This document shows, piece by piece, positions 53,199-62,103 of a DNA stretch of 64,000 bases (position 1 is the first letter of the stretch; each line of letters opens with the position of its first letter). Made by a program: the position numbers and the translations under genes. A model generated the notes under the pieces. The model saw nothing but the letters and a program-made list of their open reading frames with translations, had not been told where the DNA came from and searched no databases. The DNA is from Bacteroidales bacterium (GTDB lineage Bacteria; Bacteroidota; Bacteroidia; Bacteroidales; UBA12077), in NCBI GenBank assembly GCA_016342685.1, contig JAEINU010000004.1, forward strand, positions 62,001-126,000. The letters run 5' to 3'.

Positions 53199-55565
53199 AT
53201 GAAAGAGTTAAATAAAATTATAAAAATAACATTACTGCTTTTTATAACAATTGGAACTAATCAAGTGTACAGTTCAACTATGCAGTCACAAACTATTCGC
53301 GGTCAGATTATCGACCAAGATTCTAAAACACCCTTAATTGGAGCAAATATTATACTTATTGGAAGTAATCCTGTTGAAGGAACAAGTTCTGATCTAGATG
53401 GATATTTTCGTTTCGATCAGGTAAAGGTTGGCCGAGTATCCTTAAAAGTAACTTGTATGGGTTATGAGGAAAAAATAATATCCAACTTATTGCTTGTATC
53501 AGGAAAGGAAATTGTTTTGGAAATTGAGCTTATTGAATCATTAATAAAATTAGAAGATGTAATAATTACCGCTAATGGCCATAAATCAGAAGCATTAAAT
53601 GAAATGGCAACAGTAAGTGCAAAAGCTTTTTCTGTTGAAGAAACCAAACGTTATGCAGGATCGCTAAATGATCCTGCTAGAATGGTTTCAAGCTATGCAG
53701 GCGTTACTGGCGATGCTCTGGGGAATAATGATATAGTAGTACGTGGAAATTCCCCAAAAGGAATATTATGGAGATTAGATGGAATTGAAATTCCAAATCC
53801 AAATCACTTTGCAAATGATGGTTCAACAGGTGGGCCAATAAATGCTCTCAATAGTACTATGCTAAATAATTCTGATTTTTTTTCAGGTGCTTTTGCTCCA
53901 GAATATGGAAATGCATACTCAGGTGTTTTCGATATGAAATTAAGAAATGGTAATAATGAAAAGCGTGAATACTCAACATCTTTAGGAATACTTGGAATGG
54001 AAGCAACTGTAGAAGGACCCTTTAATAAAAACTTTAACGGATCATACCTTATCAACTATCGTTATTCATCTCTTGATATGCTTGATAAAATTGGCATTGT
54101 AAACTACTACGGAGTTCCAAAATATCAAGATCTCTCTTTCAAATTTCATATCCCAACAAAAAAAGCAGGAACTTTTCAATTACTTGGTTTTGGTGGATTA
54201 AGTACTATTTATCAGGAAGATTTTGATAAAGAAATCGAAGATTCTCTAACTCGAACTTCCGATTTTGGTGCAGATGTGGGGTTCGTGGCATTAAAACATA
54301 TTTATCCGATTAACGAAAAAACATTTATTACAAGTTACATTTCGGCATCTGGAACTAAAAATGATAATGATTACAATAAAAGACATGACAATGGAAATTG
54401 GTATCTAGCTTATCATGACAAGTTTACTAATTCTACAATGCGTGTTTCGACAAATATTAACACAAAAATAAATGCTCAACATCGAGTTAAATTTGGATTA
54501 ATATATTCTGATTTAGCATACAATATGTTTGCGAAAGAAGACATGCTTGGTTCTGGTATGTTTAATACAGAACTTAATACTAATGGTCGAACTGGATTAA
54601 TTCAAGCTTATGCAAATTGGAAATATAGAATTCAGGAAGATTTAACATTAATTACCGGTGTTCACTACATGCACTTCCTTTTAAACAATAGCAACTCTTT
54701 GGAACCAAGATTGGGTTTAGATTGGGAATTTGCTCCAAAACAATCCTTTAGTATAGGATTTGGTGTGCACAGTAAAGTAGAAAGTATCTCAAGCTATTAT
54801 GCTACAGTTGAAAATCCAGACGGAACTATATCTACTCCAAATGAAGATCTGGGTTTATCGAAATCAATACATTCTGTTGTTGGATACTCAAACCGAATTA
54901 GCAAAAATGTAAACTTAAAAACAGAAATTTACTACCAACATTTATATGGTCTTGCTGTGGAAAATGATCCAAATAGTGCGTTTGTATTAAATAATATCCG
55001 TGGTGGATATACCAACAGAGATTTGGTTAACGAAGGTGTTGGCCACAACTTTGGTTTAGAGTTAACTTTAGAAAAGTTTTTTGCTGATAACTACTATTTT
55101 CTAATTACTGGATCCTTATACGATTCAAAAATTAAAGCATTAGACGGCGAACTTCGCAACTCACGATTTAATGGAAATTATGCTGGAAATATATTATTCG
55201 GAAAAGAATTCAAAATTGGTAAATCATCAAAAAATAAGAACCTCGGAATTAATACCAAGATATCTTTAATCGGTGGACATCGCTACACGCCTCTGGATTT
55301 GCAAGAGTCAATTAATGAGGGTCATAGTATATATCAAGAAGATAAATTCTTTGAGAAAAAAGCGGATGATATTTTTATTACAAATTTAGCATTAACTTAT
55401 AGAAGAAATAGAGAAAAAACAACTCATGAAATTAAAATCGATGTACAAAACGCAACAAATAATCAAGCTTTTGTAACAGAATATTATAACGATATGAATC
55501 AAGAAATTGAACGAGCATATCAATTAGCAATTATGCCCACAATTATTTATACAATACAGTTTTAA
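53199..55565 (+). CDS. TonB-dependent receptor without STN domain
   Basis: The 788-residue protein has a signal peptide (about 8-25). A carboxypeptidase-like regulatory domain follows (32-120, RGQIIDQDSKTPLIGANI), then a TonB-box-like region DVIITANG. The plug is at about 140-260 (NDIVVRGNSPKGILWRLDGIEIPNPNHF), and a 22-strand-type beta-barrel ends in ...TIIYTIQF. It imports a ligand through the outer membrane with TonB energy. The N-terminal STN domain expected in FecR-linked receptors is missing; it is present instead in the surface-repeat protein encoded upstream. The ligand is unknown. No SusD partner follows. Confidence 0.94.
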   Translation: MKELNKIIKITLLLFITIGTNQVYSSTMQSQTIRGQIIDQDSKTPLIGANIILIGSNPVEGTSSDLDGYFRFDQVKVGRVSLKVTCMGYEEKIISNLLLVSGKEIVLEIELIESLIKLEDVIITANGHKSEALNEMATVSAKAFSVEETKRYAGSLNDPARMVSSYAGVTGDALGNNDIVVRGNSPKGILWRLDGIEIPNPNHFANDGSTGGPINALNSTMLNNSDFFSGAFAPEYGNAYSGVFDMKLRNGNNEKREYSTSLGILGMEATVEGPFNKNFNGSYLINYRYSSLDMLDKIGIVNYYGVPKYQDLSFKFHIPTKKAGTFQLLGFGGLSTIYQEDFDKEIEDSLTRTSDFGADVGFVALKHIYPINEKTFITSYISASGTKNDNDYNKRHDNGNWYLAYHDKFTNSTMRVSTNINTKINAQHRVKFGLIYSDLAYNMFAKEDMLGSGMFNTELNTNGRTGLIQAYANWKYRIQEDLTLITGVHYMHFLLNNSNSLEPRLGLDWEFAPKQSFSIGFGVHSKVESISSYYATVENPDGTISTPNEDLGLSKSIHSVVGYSNRISKNVNLKTEIYYQHLYGLAVENDPNSAFVLNNIRGGYTNRDLVNEGVGHNFGLELTLEKFFADNYYFLITGSLYDSKIKALDGELRNSRFNGNYAGNILFGKEFKIGKSSKNKNLGINTKISLIGGHRYTPLDLQESINEGHSIYQEDKFFEKKADDIFITNLALTYRRNREKTTHEIKIDVQNATNNQAFVTEYYNDMNQEIERAYQLAIMPTIIYTIQF

Positions 55566-55582
55566 TTTTTCTTTTGATTCCT

Positions 55583-55643
55583 ACACTTCGACAAGCTCAG
55601 TGTGACATTAACATATTGTCATCTTGAGCCTGTCGAAAGATAG
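55583..55643. repeat. interspersed family A hairpins, inverted pair
   Basis: CACTTCGACAAGCTCAGTG, then TGACA, and the facing copy GTCATCTTGAGCCTGTCG-AAAGAT. It lies between the convergent TonB receptor and ispG genes and may terminate both. Confidence 0.85.
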
Positions 55644-55670
55644 ACAAAATCTAAATTTTAATATAATTAA

Positions 55671-57530
55671 CTAATCTTCCCAATCTCCATTATCCTTAAT
55701 AAGCTGAACAAGTTCATCAACAGCATTTTCCTCGGGAATGTTTTTCTTTACTACTTCCTTGTTTTTATACAGAGTGATTTTTCCTGGCCCTGCTCCTACA
55801 TAACCATAATCTGCATCGGCCATTTCGCCTGGACCATTAACAATGCAACCCATGATTCCAATCTTAAGATTTTTAAGATGCGATGTCTTTTCTCGTATTA
55901 TTTGAGTTGTTTTCTGTAAATCGTAAAGTGTACGACCACATCCGGGACATGAGATATATTCTGTTTTTGTTGTTCGAACTCGGCTTGCTTGCAAAATACC
56001 AAAAGAAGTATTTACACTACTTTCCTCATTAATAGCACCTTCATTATCAATCCAGATTCCATCACCAAGCCCATCCAAAAACAAACCTCCAAAATCACTT
56101 GCCGATTTCAATTGCAAATCCTCTAAATCTTTTTCTTTATATGATCTTTTTACAATAACAGGATTTTTACACTCGGCACTGATTAATTTAAAAAATGCAG
56201 CTCTTTGATCTGCAAAACCATTCTTGTTATTTGTTTCGAGAACAAAAACGATGTCTTGTCGACTTTTAATTTTCTGAAGATCTTCTATTTGCAAATCATT
56301 GTTATGTATTTTAATAAAATTTATTCCCGATGATTGCTTATCCGAGAAATAGAAATTATTAATTGATGTGAACATTGGATAGATGTAACTTTCATCAAAA
56401 TCTTGCTGCTCCCATGTTGTTTCATCAACAATAAATTTATAATCCTTATTCAGGTTTCCATAAAACAACTTATCAGGAATATATACAAATTCCGGTTTTA
56501 GCCCATTGTCAATTTCTGATTTACCGACAACAACAGGAACATTGTTACCCCCAATATTTAAAACTTGTGTTGATTTTCTTTGGGTATATTCAAAAAAGTT
56601 CATTGCAATACTATCTTGCTCTTTTATTTCTTTATGATCCGTTCTTTCAGAAAAATAATCAACTAACTTTTTAGCAACCGGAATTTCTTTTTCAGGTGCT
56701 TCGGTAAGTGAAACACGAATCGTATCACCAATTCCATCGGCGAGTAATGCACCAATTCCTACTGCCGATTTTATTCTACCATCTTCACCTTCGCCAGCCT
56801 CTGTAACGCCTAAATGCAATGGGAAATTCATTTTCTCTTCGTTCATTTGAGCAAGCATTAAACGATTTGCCTGAACCATTACCCGTGTATTACTCGATTT
56901 TAGCGAAACAACAATATTCAGAAAACCCTCACGAACACAAATGCGCAAAAACTCCATCGCCGATTCAACCATTCCATTTGGAGTATCGCCATATTTACTC
57001 ATTATACGATCCGAAAGCGAGCCATGATTTACGCCAATTCGAAGAGCCGTATTATTCTTTTTACAAATTTCAATTAAAGGAATTAATTTTTCTCCTATTT
57101 TATTGATCTCTGATTGATATTCTATATCGTTAAATTCAAGCCTTGAAAAATCAGCTCGTTTATCCACAAAATTTCCTGGGTTTATTCTCACTTTCTCAAC
57201 CAATTCTGCAGATGCAAATGCAGCTTTTGGATTAAAATGAATATCTGCTGCAAGAGGCGTGTCAAATCCTGCATCACGAATTCCACTTTTAATGTTCTTT
57301 AGGTTTTCAGCTTCGGCAACCCCCTGAGCAGTTATACGAACCAAATCGCCACCAGCTTTAATAATACTAAGCGACTGACTAATTGTTTCCTCTGTTTTTA
57401 GTGTGTTCGTACTTGTCATGGATTGGATTTGAATAGGATTATTTCCCCCTATTTTAATATTTCCAATCTGAACTGCTTGTGTTTTAAATCTATTGTATTG
57501 AAATAAATTAATGTAGTTTTCGTACTTCAT
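55671..57530 (-). CDS. ispG: (E)-4-hydroxy-3-methylbut-2-enyl-diphosphate synthase, long form
   Basis: I use the ATG at 57530 (619 residues, MKYENYINLF); the open frame continues upstream through interspersed repeats and is not credible. IspG reduces MEcPP in the MEP isoprenoid pathway. The TIM-barrel starts VQIGNIKIGGNNPIQIQSMT. The 4Fe-4S cysteines are in CPGCGRTLYDL and MGCIVNGPGEMADADYG at the C-terminus. The extra central domain (about 270-480) is that of the long bacterial/plastid-type enzyme found in Bacteroidota. A short degenerate copy of its first codons lies upstream beyond a repeat cluster. Confidence 0.95.
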   Translation of the reverse strand: MKYENYINLFQYNRFKTQAVQIGNIKIGGNNPIQIQSMTSTNTLKTEETISQSLSIIKAGGDLVRITAQGVAEAENLKNIKSGIRDAGFDTPLAADIHFNPKAAFASAELVEKVRINPGNFVDKRADFSRLEFNDIEYQSEINKIGEKLIPLIEICKKNNTALRIGVNHGSLSDRIMSKYGDTPNGMVESAMEFLRICVREGFLNIVVSLKSSNTRVMVQANRLMLAQMNEEKMNFPLHLGVTEAGEGEDGRIKSAVGIGALLADGIGDTIRVSLTEAPEKEIPVAKKLVDYFSERTDHKEIKEQDSIAMNFFEYTQRKSTQVLNIGGNNVPVVVGKSEIDNGLKPEFVYIPDKLFYGNLNKDYKFIVDETTWEQQDFDESYIYPMFTSINNFYFSDKQSSGINFIKIHNNDLQIEDLQKIKSRQDIVFVLETNNKNGFADQRAAFFKLISAECKNPVIVKRSYKEKDLEDLQLKSASDFGGLFLDGLGDGIWIDNEGAINEESSVNTSFGILQASRVRTTKTEYISCPGCGRTLYDLQKTTQIIREKTSHLKNLKIGIMGCIVNGPGEMADADYGYVGAGPGKITLYKNKEVVKKNIPEENAVDELVQLIKDNGDWED

Positions 57531-57589
57531 ATGAATGTATTCTGATAATGAAGGTAAAATTAATAAAAAGCTTGAAATAGTTGTCAATA

Positions 57590-57785
57590 TTTCGATAAAC
57601 TCAATATGACAACTCCTTATTACTGTCATGATGTCCCGATAGCCATCGGGAGCCGAAGTATGTAGGCCTAAATGACCAAACAAAAATAAGAGGCATTCCC
57701 GTGAACTTTTCTCATGAACAAAGTGAATAAAACAGAAATCTCAATAAAGGAAAGAAGAGATCTCCGATCGAGTCGGAGATGACAA
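57590..57785. repeat. interspersed elements between two copies of the ispG start
   Basis: A family A-like copy (ATTTCGATAAACTCAATATG), a CCCGATAGCCATCGGG hairpin, a family C-like piece (ACTTTTCTCATGAACAAAG) and a reverse family B hairpin (ATCTCCGATCGAGTCGGAGAT). They lie between the functional ispG start and its degenerate upstream copy. Confidence 0.8.
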
Positions 57786-57787
57786 TC

Positions 57788-57838
57788 CTAACTTTTAACA
57801 TTGTTATGAAATAAATTGATGTAGTTTTCATTTTTCAT
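57788..57838 (-). pseudogene. degenerate duplicate of ispG codons 1-16
   Basis: On the minus strand an ATG at 57838 opens MKNENYINLFHNNVKS followed by a TAG stop. The functional ispG begins MKYENYINLFQYNRFKT. The DNA similarity covers about 45 bases and seems to reach weakly into the upstream leader (a shared TTTTACC about 30 bases before each ATG). It lies 308 bases upstream of the true start, with interspersed repeats between the two copies. Confidence 0.75.
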
Positions 57839-57892
57839 GTAGAAAAAGCTTTTTACAAAGTGGTAAAAAAAAGAATAACTTATAATTTTTTA

Positions 57893-57962
57893 ACACACTT
57901 CGACAAGCTCAGTGTGACATAATATTTTATGAAACCTGTCATGCTGAGCTTGTCGAAGCATG
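57893..57962. repeat. interspersed family A hairpins, inverted pair
   Basis: CACTTCGACAAGCTCAGTG, then TGACA, and facing GTCATGCTGAGCTTGTCG-AAGCATG (stem CATGCT / AGCATG). It lies between the ispG leader copy and gldA. Confidence 0.85.
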
Positions 57963-58026
57963 TTTACTTAAGCTTGTAACTTGCAGCATATTTATATATT
58001 TTCGTAAACAATAAAATTCAAAAGTT

Positions 58027-58938
58027 ATGTCGATACAAGTTAAAAACTTAACCAAAATATACGGAAAACAAAAAGCTGTTAACAATGTCAGTTTTGAGAT
58101 AAAAACAGGAGAAATTGTTGGATTTGTTGGGCCAAATGGTGCAGGAAAATCAACTACAATGAAAATCCTTACTGGGTTTATTCCTCAAACATCGGGAGAA
58201 GCCAAAATAAACGATCTCGACCTAATTGAAAATTCGCTAGAAATTCGTAAAAATATTGGATATCTACCAGAAAACAATCCACTTTATTTGGATATGTATG
58301 TAAAAGAATATCTTGCTTTTGTGGCTGGTATTTATAAGTTAGGTTCGAAAACAAAAGCAAGAGTCGAAGAAATAATCAAACAAACAGGATTAACTGTTGA
58401 GCAAAATAAAAAAATTGGAGCTTTATCAAAAGGATATAGGCAACGGGTTGGATTGGCACAAGCACTTATTCATGATCCTTCGATACTAATTTTAGATGAA
58501 CCTACTTCGGGTCTGGATCCAAATCAGATAATTGAAATTCGTAATTTAATTTCGAAAGTTGGTAAAGAAAAAACCGTAATGCTTTCAACGCATATTATGC
58601 AAGAAGTTGAAGCAATTTGTGATCGTATTATTATTATTAATAAAGGCGAAATTGTTGCTGATGATTCTATAAAATCAATTCATAAACATTCTAAAGATCT
58701 ATTAATTACAGTAATTGTTGAGTTTGATAAAGAACCAGAATTAAAGAAATTAGAAGAAATTGAATTGGTTCACAAAGTAGCAAAGATTGATGAAAAGAAC
58801 TGGTTATTCCAAAGTTCATCAACAGAGGATATCCGACAAAACATATTCAACTTTGCTGTTAAATCTGGACTTGCTGTTTTATCAATGCAGAAAAAGGAAA
58901 AAAGTTTAGAAGAAGTTTTTCAGGAGTTGACCCAATAG
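58027..58938 (+). CDS. gldA: GldA-like ABC transporter ATP-binding protein
   Basis: The 303-residue ATPase has Walker A GPNGAGKST (35-43), Q-loop region near 78-90 (IGYLPENNPLYLDMYV), signature LSKGYRQRVGLAQAL near 138 and Walker B ILILDEPTSGLDPNQ near 160. A C-terminal extension of about 90 residues follows. The overall sequence and the LPENNPLYLDMYVKEYL segment are those of the gliding-motility subunit GldA, which works with GldF and GldG in gliding Bacteroidetes; gldF/gldG are not in this window. A decayed second copy of its 3' end follows the gene. Confidence 0.85.
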   Translation: MSIQVKNLTKIYGKQKAVNNVSFEIKTGEIVGFVGPNGAGKSTTMKILTGFIPQTSGEAKINDLDLIENSLEIRKNIGYLPENNPLYLDMYVKEYLAFVAGIYKLGSKTKARVEEIIKQTGLTVEQNKKIGALSKGYRQRVGLAQALIHDPSILILDEPTSGLDPNQIIEIRNLISKVGKEKTVMLSTHIMQEVEAICDRIIIINKGEIVADDSIKSIHKHSKDLLITVIVEFDKEPELKKLEEIELVHKVAKIDEKNWLFQSSSTEDIRQNIFNFAVKSGLAVLSMQKKEKSLEEVFQELTQ

Positions 58939-58950
58939 CGGTTGCCTTTT

Positions 58951-59022
58951 GTCATCTCCAACTTAATTGGAGATCTTATTCTATTTATATCAAGATGAGA
59001 TTCCCTTTAGCAAGGAAATGAA
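58951..59022. repeat. interspersed family B element between gldA and its duplicate end
   Basis: It starts GTC plus hairpin ATCTCCAA-CTTAA-TTGGAGAT and ends with a degenerate right half (GAGATTCCCTTTAGCAAGGA, then AATGAAC). It lies directly between the gldA stop and the decayed copy of the gldA 3' end. Confidence 0.8.
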
Positions 59023-59037
59023 CGTTTTAATCCATTT

Positions 59038-59176
59038 AAGAAAAAACTGACCGATCCAAAGTTTATCAGCAGAGGATATCCACCTAATATTTTCAGTTTT
59101 GGCGTTAAATCTAATCTTGCTGTACTTTCAATGCAGAAAAAGTTTAGAAGAGGTTTCTCAGGTACTCACAAAATAA
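59038..59176 (+). pseudogene. decayed tandem copy of the gldA 3' end
   Basis: The stretch matches the last ~130 bases of gldA with a one-base frameshift and an 8-base deletion: CCAAAGTTTATCAGCAGAGG, then ATATCC, and later TTTCAATGCAGAAAAAG. It reaches the stop codon: the copy ends CAG GTA CTC ACA AAA TAA beside gldA CAG GAG TTG ACC CAA TAG. It is too short and broken to encode protein. Confidence 0.82.
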
Positions 59177-59196
59177 TCAAGTAAAACTAACTAAAT

Positions 59197-59262
59197 GTCA
59201 TTCCGCACTTGATGCGGAATCTATTTAAAATAAATAATTAGATTCCCGCTTTCGGGAATGAC
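59197..59262. repeat. interspersed family B element, complete 66-base copy
   Basis: GTC plus ATTCCGCA-CTTGA-TGCGGAAT on the left, an AT-rich centre, and GATTCCCG-CTTT-CGGGAATGAC on the right. Terminal inverted repeats GTCATTCC / GGAATGAC. A clean example of the family. Confidence 0.88.
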
Positions 59263-59287
59263 AAATCAAAATTTAATTTCCTTGAAA

Positions 59288-59347
59288 AAGGGAATCTTTT
59301 TATAAGATATTGCGATTCCCTAGATTCCCAATCTAGTTGGGAATGAC
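59288..59347. repeat. interspersed family B element, reverse hairpin
   Basis: The right end carries ATTCCCAA-TCTAG-TTGGGAAT followed by GAC, and the left part AAAGGGAATC is degenerate. From here to metK only the metK promoter is seen. Confidence 0.72.
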
Positions 59348-59446
59348 AATAAGATATTTGTACCACTACTTTTTTGATTTAATAATATTATCTAAAAGCT
59401 TTTTTTCTTTTTTGATAATTGATAAATAATAATTATTTATTGAACG

Positions 59447-59478
59447 TTGGTAATTGTTAACTGAAATCATTATTTTTG
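59447..59478 (+). promoter_or_regulatory. Bacteroidota-type promoter of metK
   Basis: TTG at 59447-59449 and TATTTTTG at 59471-59478 (TAnnTTTG) with a 21-base spacer, 39 bases upstream of the ATG. The leader is too short for a SAM riboswitch. Confidence 0.68.
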
Positions 59479-59517
59479 GTCGTTTTTATTTTTAATCATT
59501 ATAAATTAAATTCTATT

Positions 59518-60780
59518 ATGGGATATTTATTCACATCTGAATCTGTCTCTGAAGGTCATCCTGACAAGGTTGCTGATCAAATATCGGATGCTTTATTAGA
59601 CGAATTTTTACGTCGCGATCCTGAGTCAAAAGTTGCTTGTGAAACACTAGTAACAACTGGCTTAGTAGTATTAAGCGGAGAAGTTCGTACGAATGCATAT
59701 ATCGATGTTCAGGAAATTGCCCGAAGAGTTATTAAACGAATTGGTTATACCAAGCAAGAGTATCGATTTGATTCAGAATCCTGTGGTGTTATTTCTACTA
59801 TTCACGAACAATCACCTGATATCAATCAAGGAGTTGTACGTGAAAAAGAAGAAGATCAGGGTGCTGGCGATCAAGGAATGATGTTCGGTTATGCTAGCAA
59901 AGAAACTGACGATTACATGCCTATTTCATTGGTTTTATCGCATGTTTTATTACAAGAACTTGCTAAAATCAGACGAGAAGGTAAAGAAATGACTTATCTA
60001 CGTCCGGATTCAAAATCTCAAGTAACTATTGAGTATAACGATAATAATGAGCCACTTAAAGTTCATACCATTGTTGTTTCGACACAACATGATGATTTTG
60101 ACGAGGAAAAAGCAATGCTCGAAAAAATTAAGAATGATGTAAAAACTATTCTAATTCCAAGAGCAAAAGCACGTTTCACTGAGAGAGTTCAGAATCTTCT
60201 TACCGATGATTACATTTTACATGTAAATCCAACAGGTAAGTTTGTAATTGGTGGACCTCACGGAGATACTGGTTTAACTGGGCGTAAAATTATAGTTGAT
60301 ACTTACGGAGGAAAAGGTGCTCACGGTGGTGGTGCATTCTCAGGAAAAGATTCATCTAAAGTTGACCGTTCTGCTGCTTATGCTGCTCGTCATATTGCAA
60401 AAAACATTGTTGCTGCAGGAATTTCAGACGAAGCTTTAGTTCAAGTTGCATATGCTATTGGTGTTGCGGAGCCTGTTGGATTGTATATCAATACTCATGG
60501 AACATCGAAAGTTAATTTAACCGATGGTGAAATTGCTGAAAAGATCAATACTATATTTGACATGCGCCCTGCTGCAATAGTAAAAAGATTTGGTTTGAAA
60601 AATCCAATTTTTGAAGAAACAGCAGCTTATGGTCATATGGGACGTGATTTTAAAACGAAGAAAGTTGAAATTCTTGAAGGTAGCAATGGACATGAGAAAT
60701 CAGTTCAAAAAGAAGTTGAATTCTTTGCATGGGAAAAACTAGACTATGTAGAGAAAATTAAGTCTGCATTCGGAGTTTAA
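59518..60780 (+). CDS. metK: S-adenosylmethionine synthetase
   Basis: I use the ATG at 59518 (420 residues, [17 protein letters not shown]); a longer frame starts inside the promoter. MetK makes SAM from ATP and methionine. Motifs are [16 protein letters not shown] (the first ATP/Mg region), [12 protein letters not shown] (signature hexapeptide region) and [16 protein letters not shown]. The length is slightly above the E. coli enzyme, as in other Bacteroidota. It is a single gene with a clear promoter and terminator. Confidence 0.97.
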   Translation: MGYLFTSESVSEGHPDKVADQISDALLDEFLRRDPESKVACETLVTTGLVVLSGEVRTNAYIDVQEIARRVIKRIGYTKQEYRFDSESCGVISTIHEQSPDINQGVVREKEEDQGAGDQGMMFGYASKETDDYMPISLVLSHVLLQELAKIRREGKEMTYLRPDSKSQVTIEYNDNNEPLKVHTIVVSTQHDDFDEEKAMLEKIKNDVKTILIPRAKARFTERVQNLLTDDYILHVNPTGKFVIGGPHGDTGLTGRKIIVDTYGGKGAHGGGAFSGKDSSKVDRSAAYAARHIAKNIVAAGISDEALVQVAYAIGVAEPVGLYINTHGTSKVNLTDGEIAEKINTIFDMRPAAIVKRFGLKNPIFEETAAYGHMGRDFKTKKVEILEGSNGHEKSVQKEVEFFAWEKLDYVEKIKSAFGV

Positions 60781-60798
60781 CATTTTCAAAATATAGAT

Positions 60799-60837
60799 TA
60801 AAAGCCATATTCAATTTGATGTATGGCTTTTTTTTAT
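60799..60837 (+). terminator. intrinsic terminator of metK
   Basis: A 10-bp stem AAAAGCCATA / TATGGCTTTT with a 12-base loop and a T-run. Confidence 0.9.
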
Positions 60838-60864
60838 TTATTTCGGGATAAATAACCCAAACCT

Positions 60865-62013
60865 ATGATTAAGATTGTAACAATTATCGGCGCTCGCCCA
60901 CAAATAATTAAAGCTGCTGCATTAAGTAGAGCAATTAAAAATTCATTTTCGGATAAAATTCAAGAAGTTATTGTTCATACTGGTCAGCATTACGACCACA
61001 ATATGTCTGAAGTTTTTTTCGAAGAACTTGGCATACCAAAACCGAACTACAATCTGAATATAGGATCTTTAAGTCATGGAAAGCAAACGGCCAAAATGAT
61101 TGAAGGGATTGAGGAAATTCTAATTACAGAAAATCCACAAGCAATTGTTTTATATGGAGATACCAATTCAACTTTAGCCGGAACAATAGCAGCATCTAAA
61201 ATTCACGTGCCTATTGTTCACATTGAAGCCGGATTACGCTCTTTTAACAAGAAAATGCCCGAAGAGATTAACCGAATAATGTGTGATCACACCTCAACAC
61301 TGCTTTTTTCCCCAACACAAACTGGAATTAAAAACTTGCAAAAAGAAGGTTTTGATCTTGGCAACAAAGCACCAATTTCTAATGATAATCCTGGCGTTTT
61401 TCATTGCGGAGATATTATGTTTGATAATTCTCTATACTTTTCTGATATCGCAGAACAAAAATCAGATATCCTATCAAAGTTTAATTTATCTAACTCCAAT
61501 TATATTTTATCGACTTTACACAGAAATAATAACACGGATGACCCTGAACGATTAACCGCTATTTTCTCATCTTTAATTAAAATCTCAGAAAAACATCACC
61601 TTAAAGTTATCTTGCCACTTCACCCAAGAACCAAAAAAATCCTTGCTAAAAACTTATCGAAAGATGTTTATGATAAGACGATCAATTCTGAATTTATACA
61701 AATTATTGAACCGGTATCATTCTTAGAGATGATACAATTAGAAAAAAATGCATCTCTTGTTATGACAGATTCTGGTGGTGTTCAGAAAGAAGCATACTTT
61801 TTTAACAAACCTGTACTTGTTTTAAGATCTGAATCGGAATGGATAGAAATAATAGAAGTTGGTGCCGGTATTATTTGCGACGCAAATGAGAATAAAATTC
61901 TAGATTCGTTCCAAAAATTATATCAAAATAAAGAATTAAAGTTCGATTCTATTTTTGGTGATGGAAAAGCCGCTGAATTTATTTGTCAGAAAATGCTTGA
62001 AAATTTTAGCTGA
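60865..62013 (+). CDS. wecB: UDP-N-acetylglucosamine 2-epimerase (non-hydrolysing)
   Basis: The 382-residue protein begins with the GT-B-like Rossmann start VTIIGARPQIIKAAALSRA, followed by HTGQHYDHNMSEVFFEELGIP. HIEAGLRSFNKKMPEEINR and TDSGGVQKEAYF near the C-terminus are the active-site signatures. It converts UDP-GlcNAc to UDP-ManNAc for capsule, O-antigen or exopolysaccharide. With the upxY- and wza-like genes downstream it marks the start of a polysaccharide locus extending beyond the window. Confidence 0.94.
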   Translation: MIKIVTIIGARPQIIKAAALSRAIKNSFSDKIQEVIVHTGQHYDHNMSEVFFEELGIPKPNYNLNIGSLSHGKQTAKMIEGIEEILITENPQAIVLYGDTNSTLAGTIAASKIHVPIVHIEAGLRSFNKKMPEEINRIMCDHTSTLLFSPTQTGIKNLQKEGFDLGNKAPISNDNPGVFHCGDIMFDNSLYFSDIAEQKSDILSKFNLSNSNYILSTLHRNNNTDDPERLTAIFSSLIKISEKHHLKVILPLHPRTKKILAKNLSKDVYDKTINSEFIQIIEPVSFLEMIQLEKNASLVMTDSGGVQKEAYFFNKPVLVLRSESEWIEIIEVGAGIICDANENKILDSFQKLYQNKELKFDSIFGDGKAAEFICQKMLENFS

Positions 62014-62103
62014 AGTAATTTCCAACTAAATTAATCAATGCTTTTTAAATCTTAGAAGCTAAAAATTTCCTACTTTTAACTATCATTTATATTAGGGGCT
62101 GTC

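Noticed and set aside
57531-57683. N-terminal extension of IspG by 51 residues
   Set aside because: The extension is encoded by interspersed repeat sequence, and the family N-terminus matches the internal ATG at 57530.
59380-59517. SAM riboswitch before metK
   Set aside because: The transcript leader from the visible promoter is only about 33 bases and shows no conserved riboswitch stems or pseudoknot.
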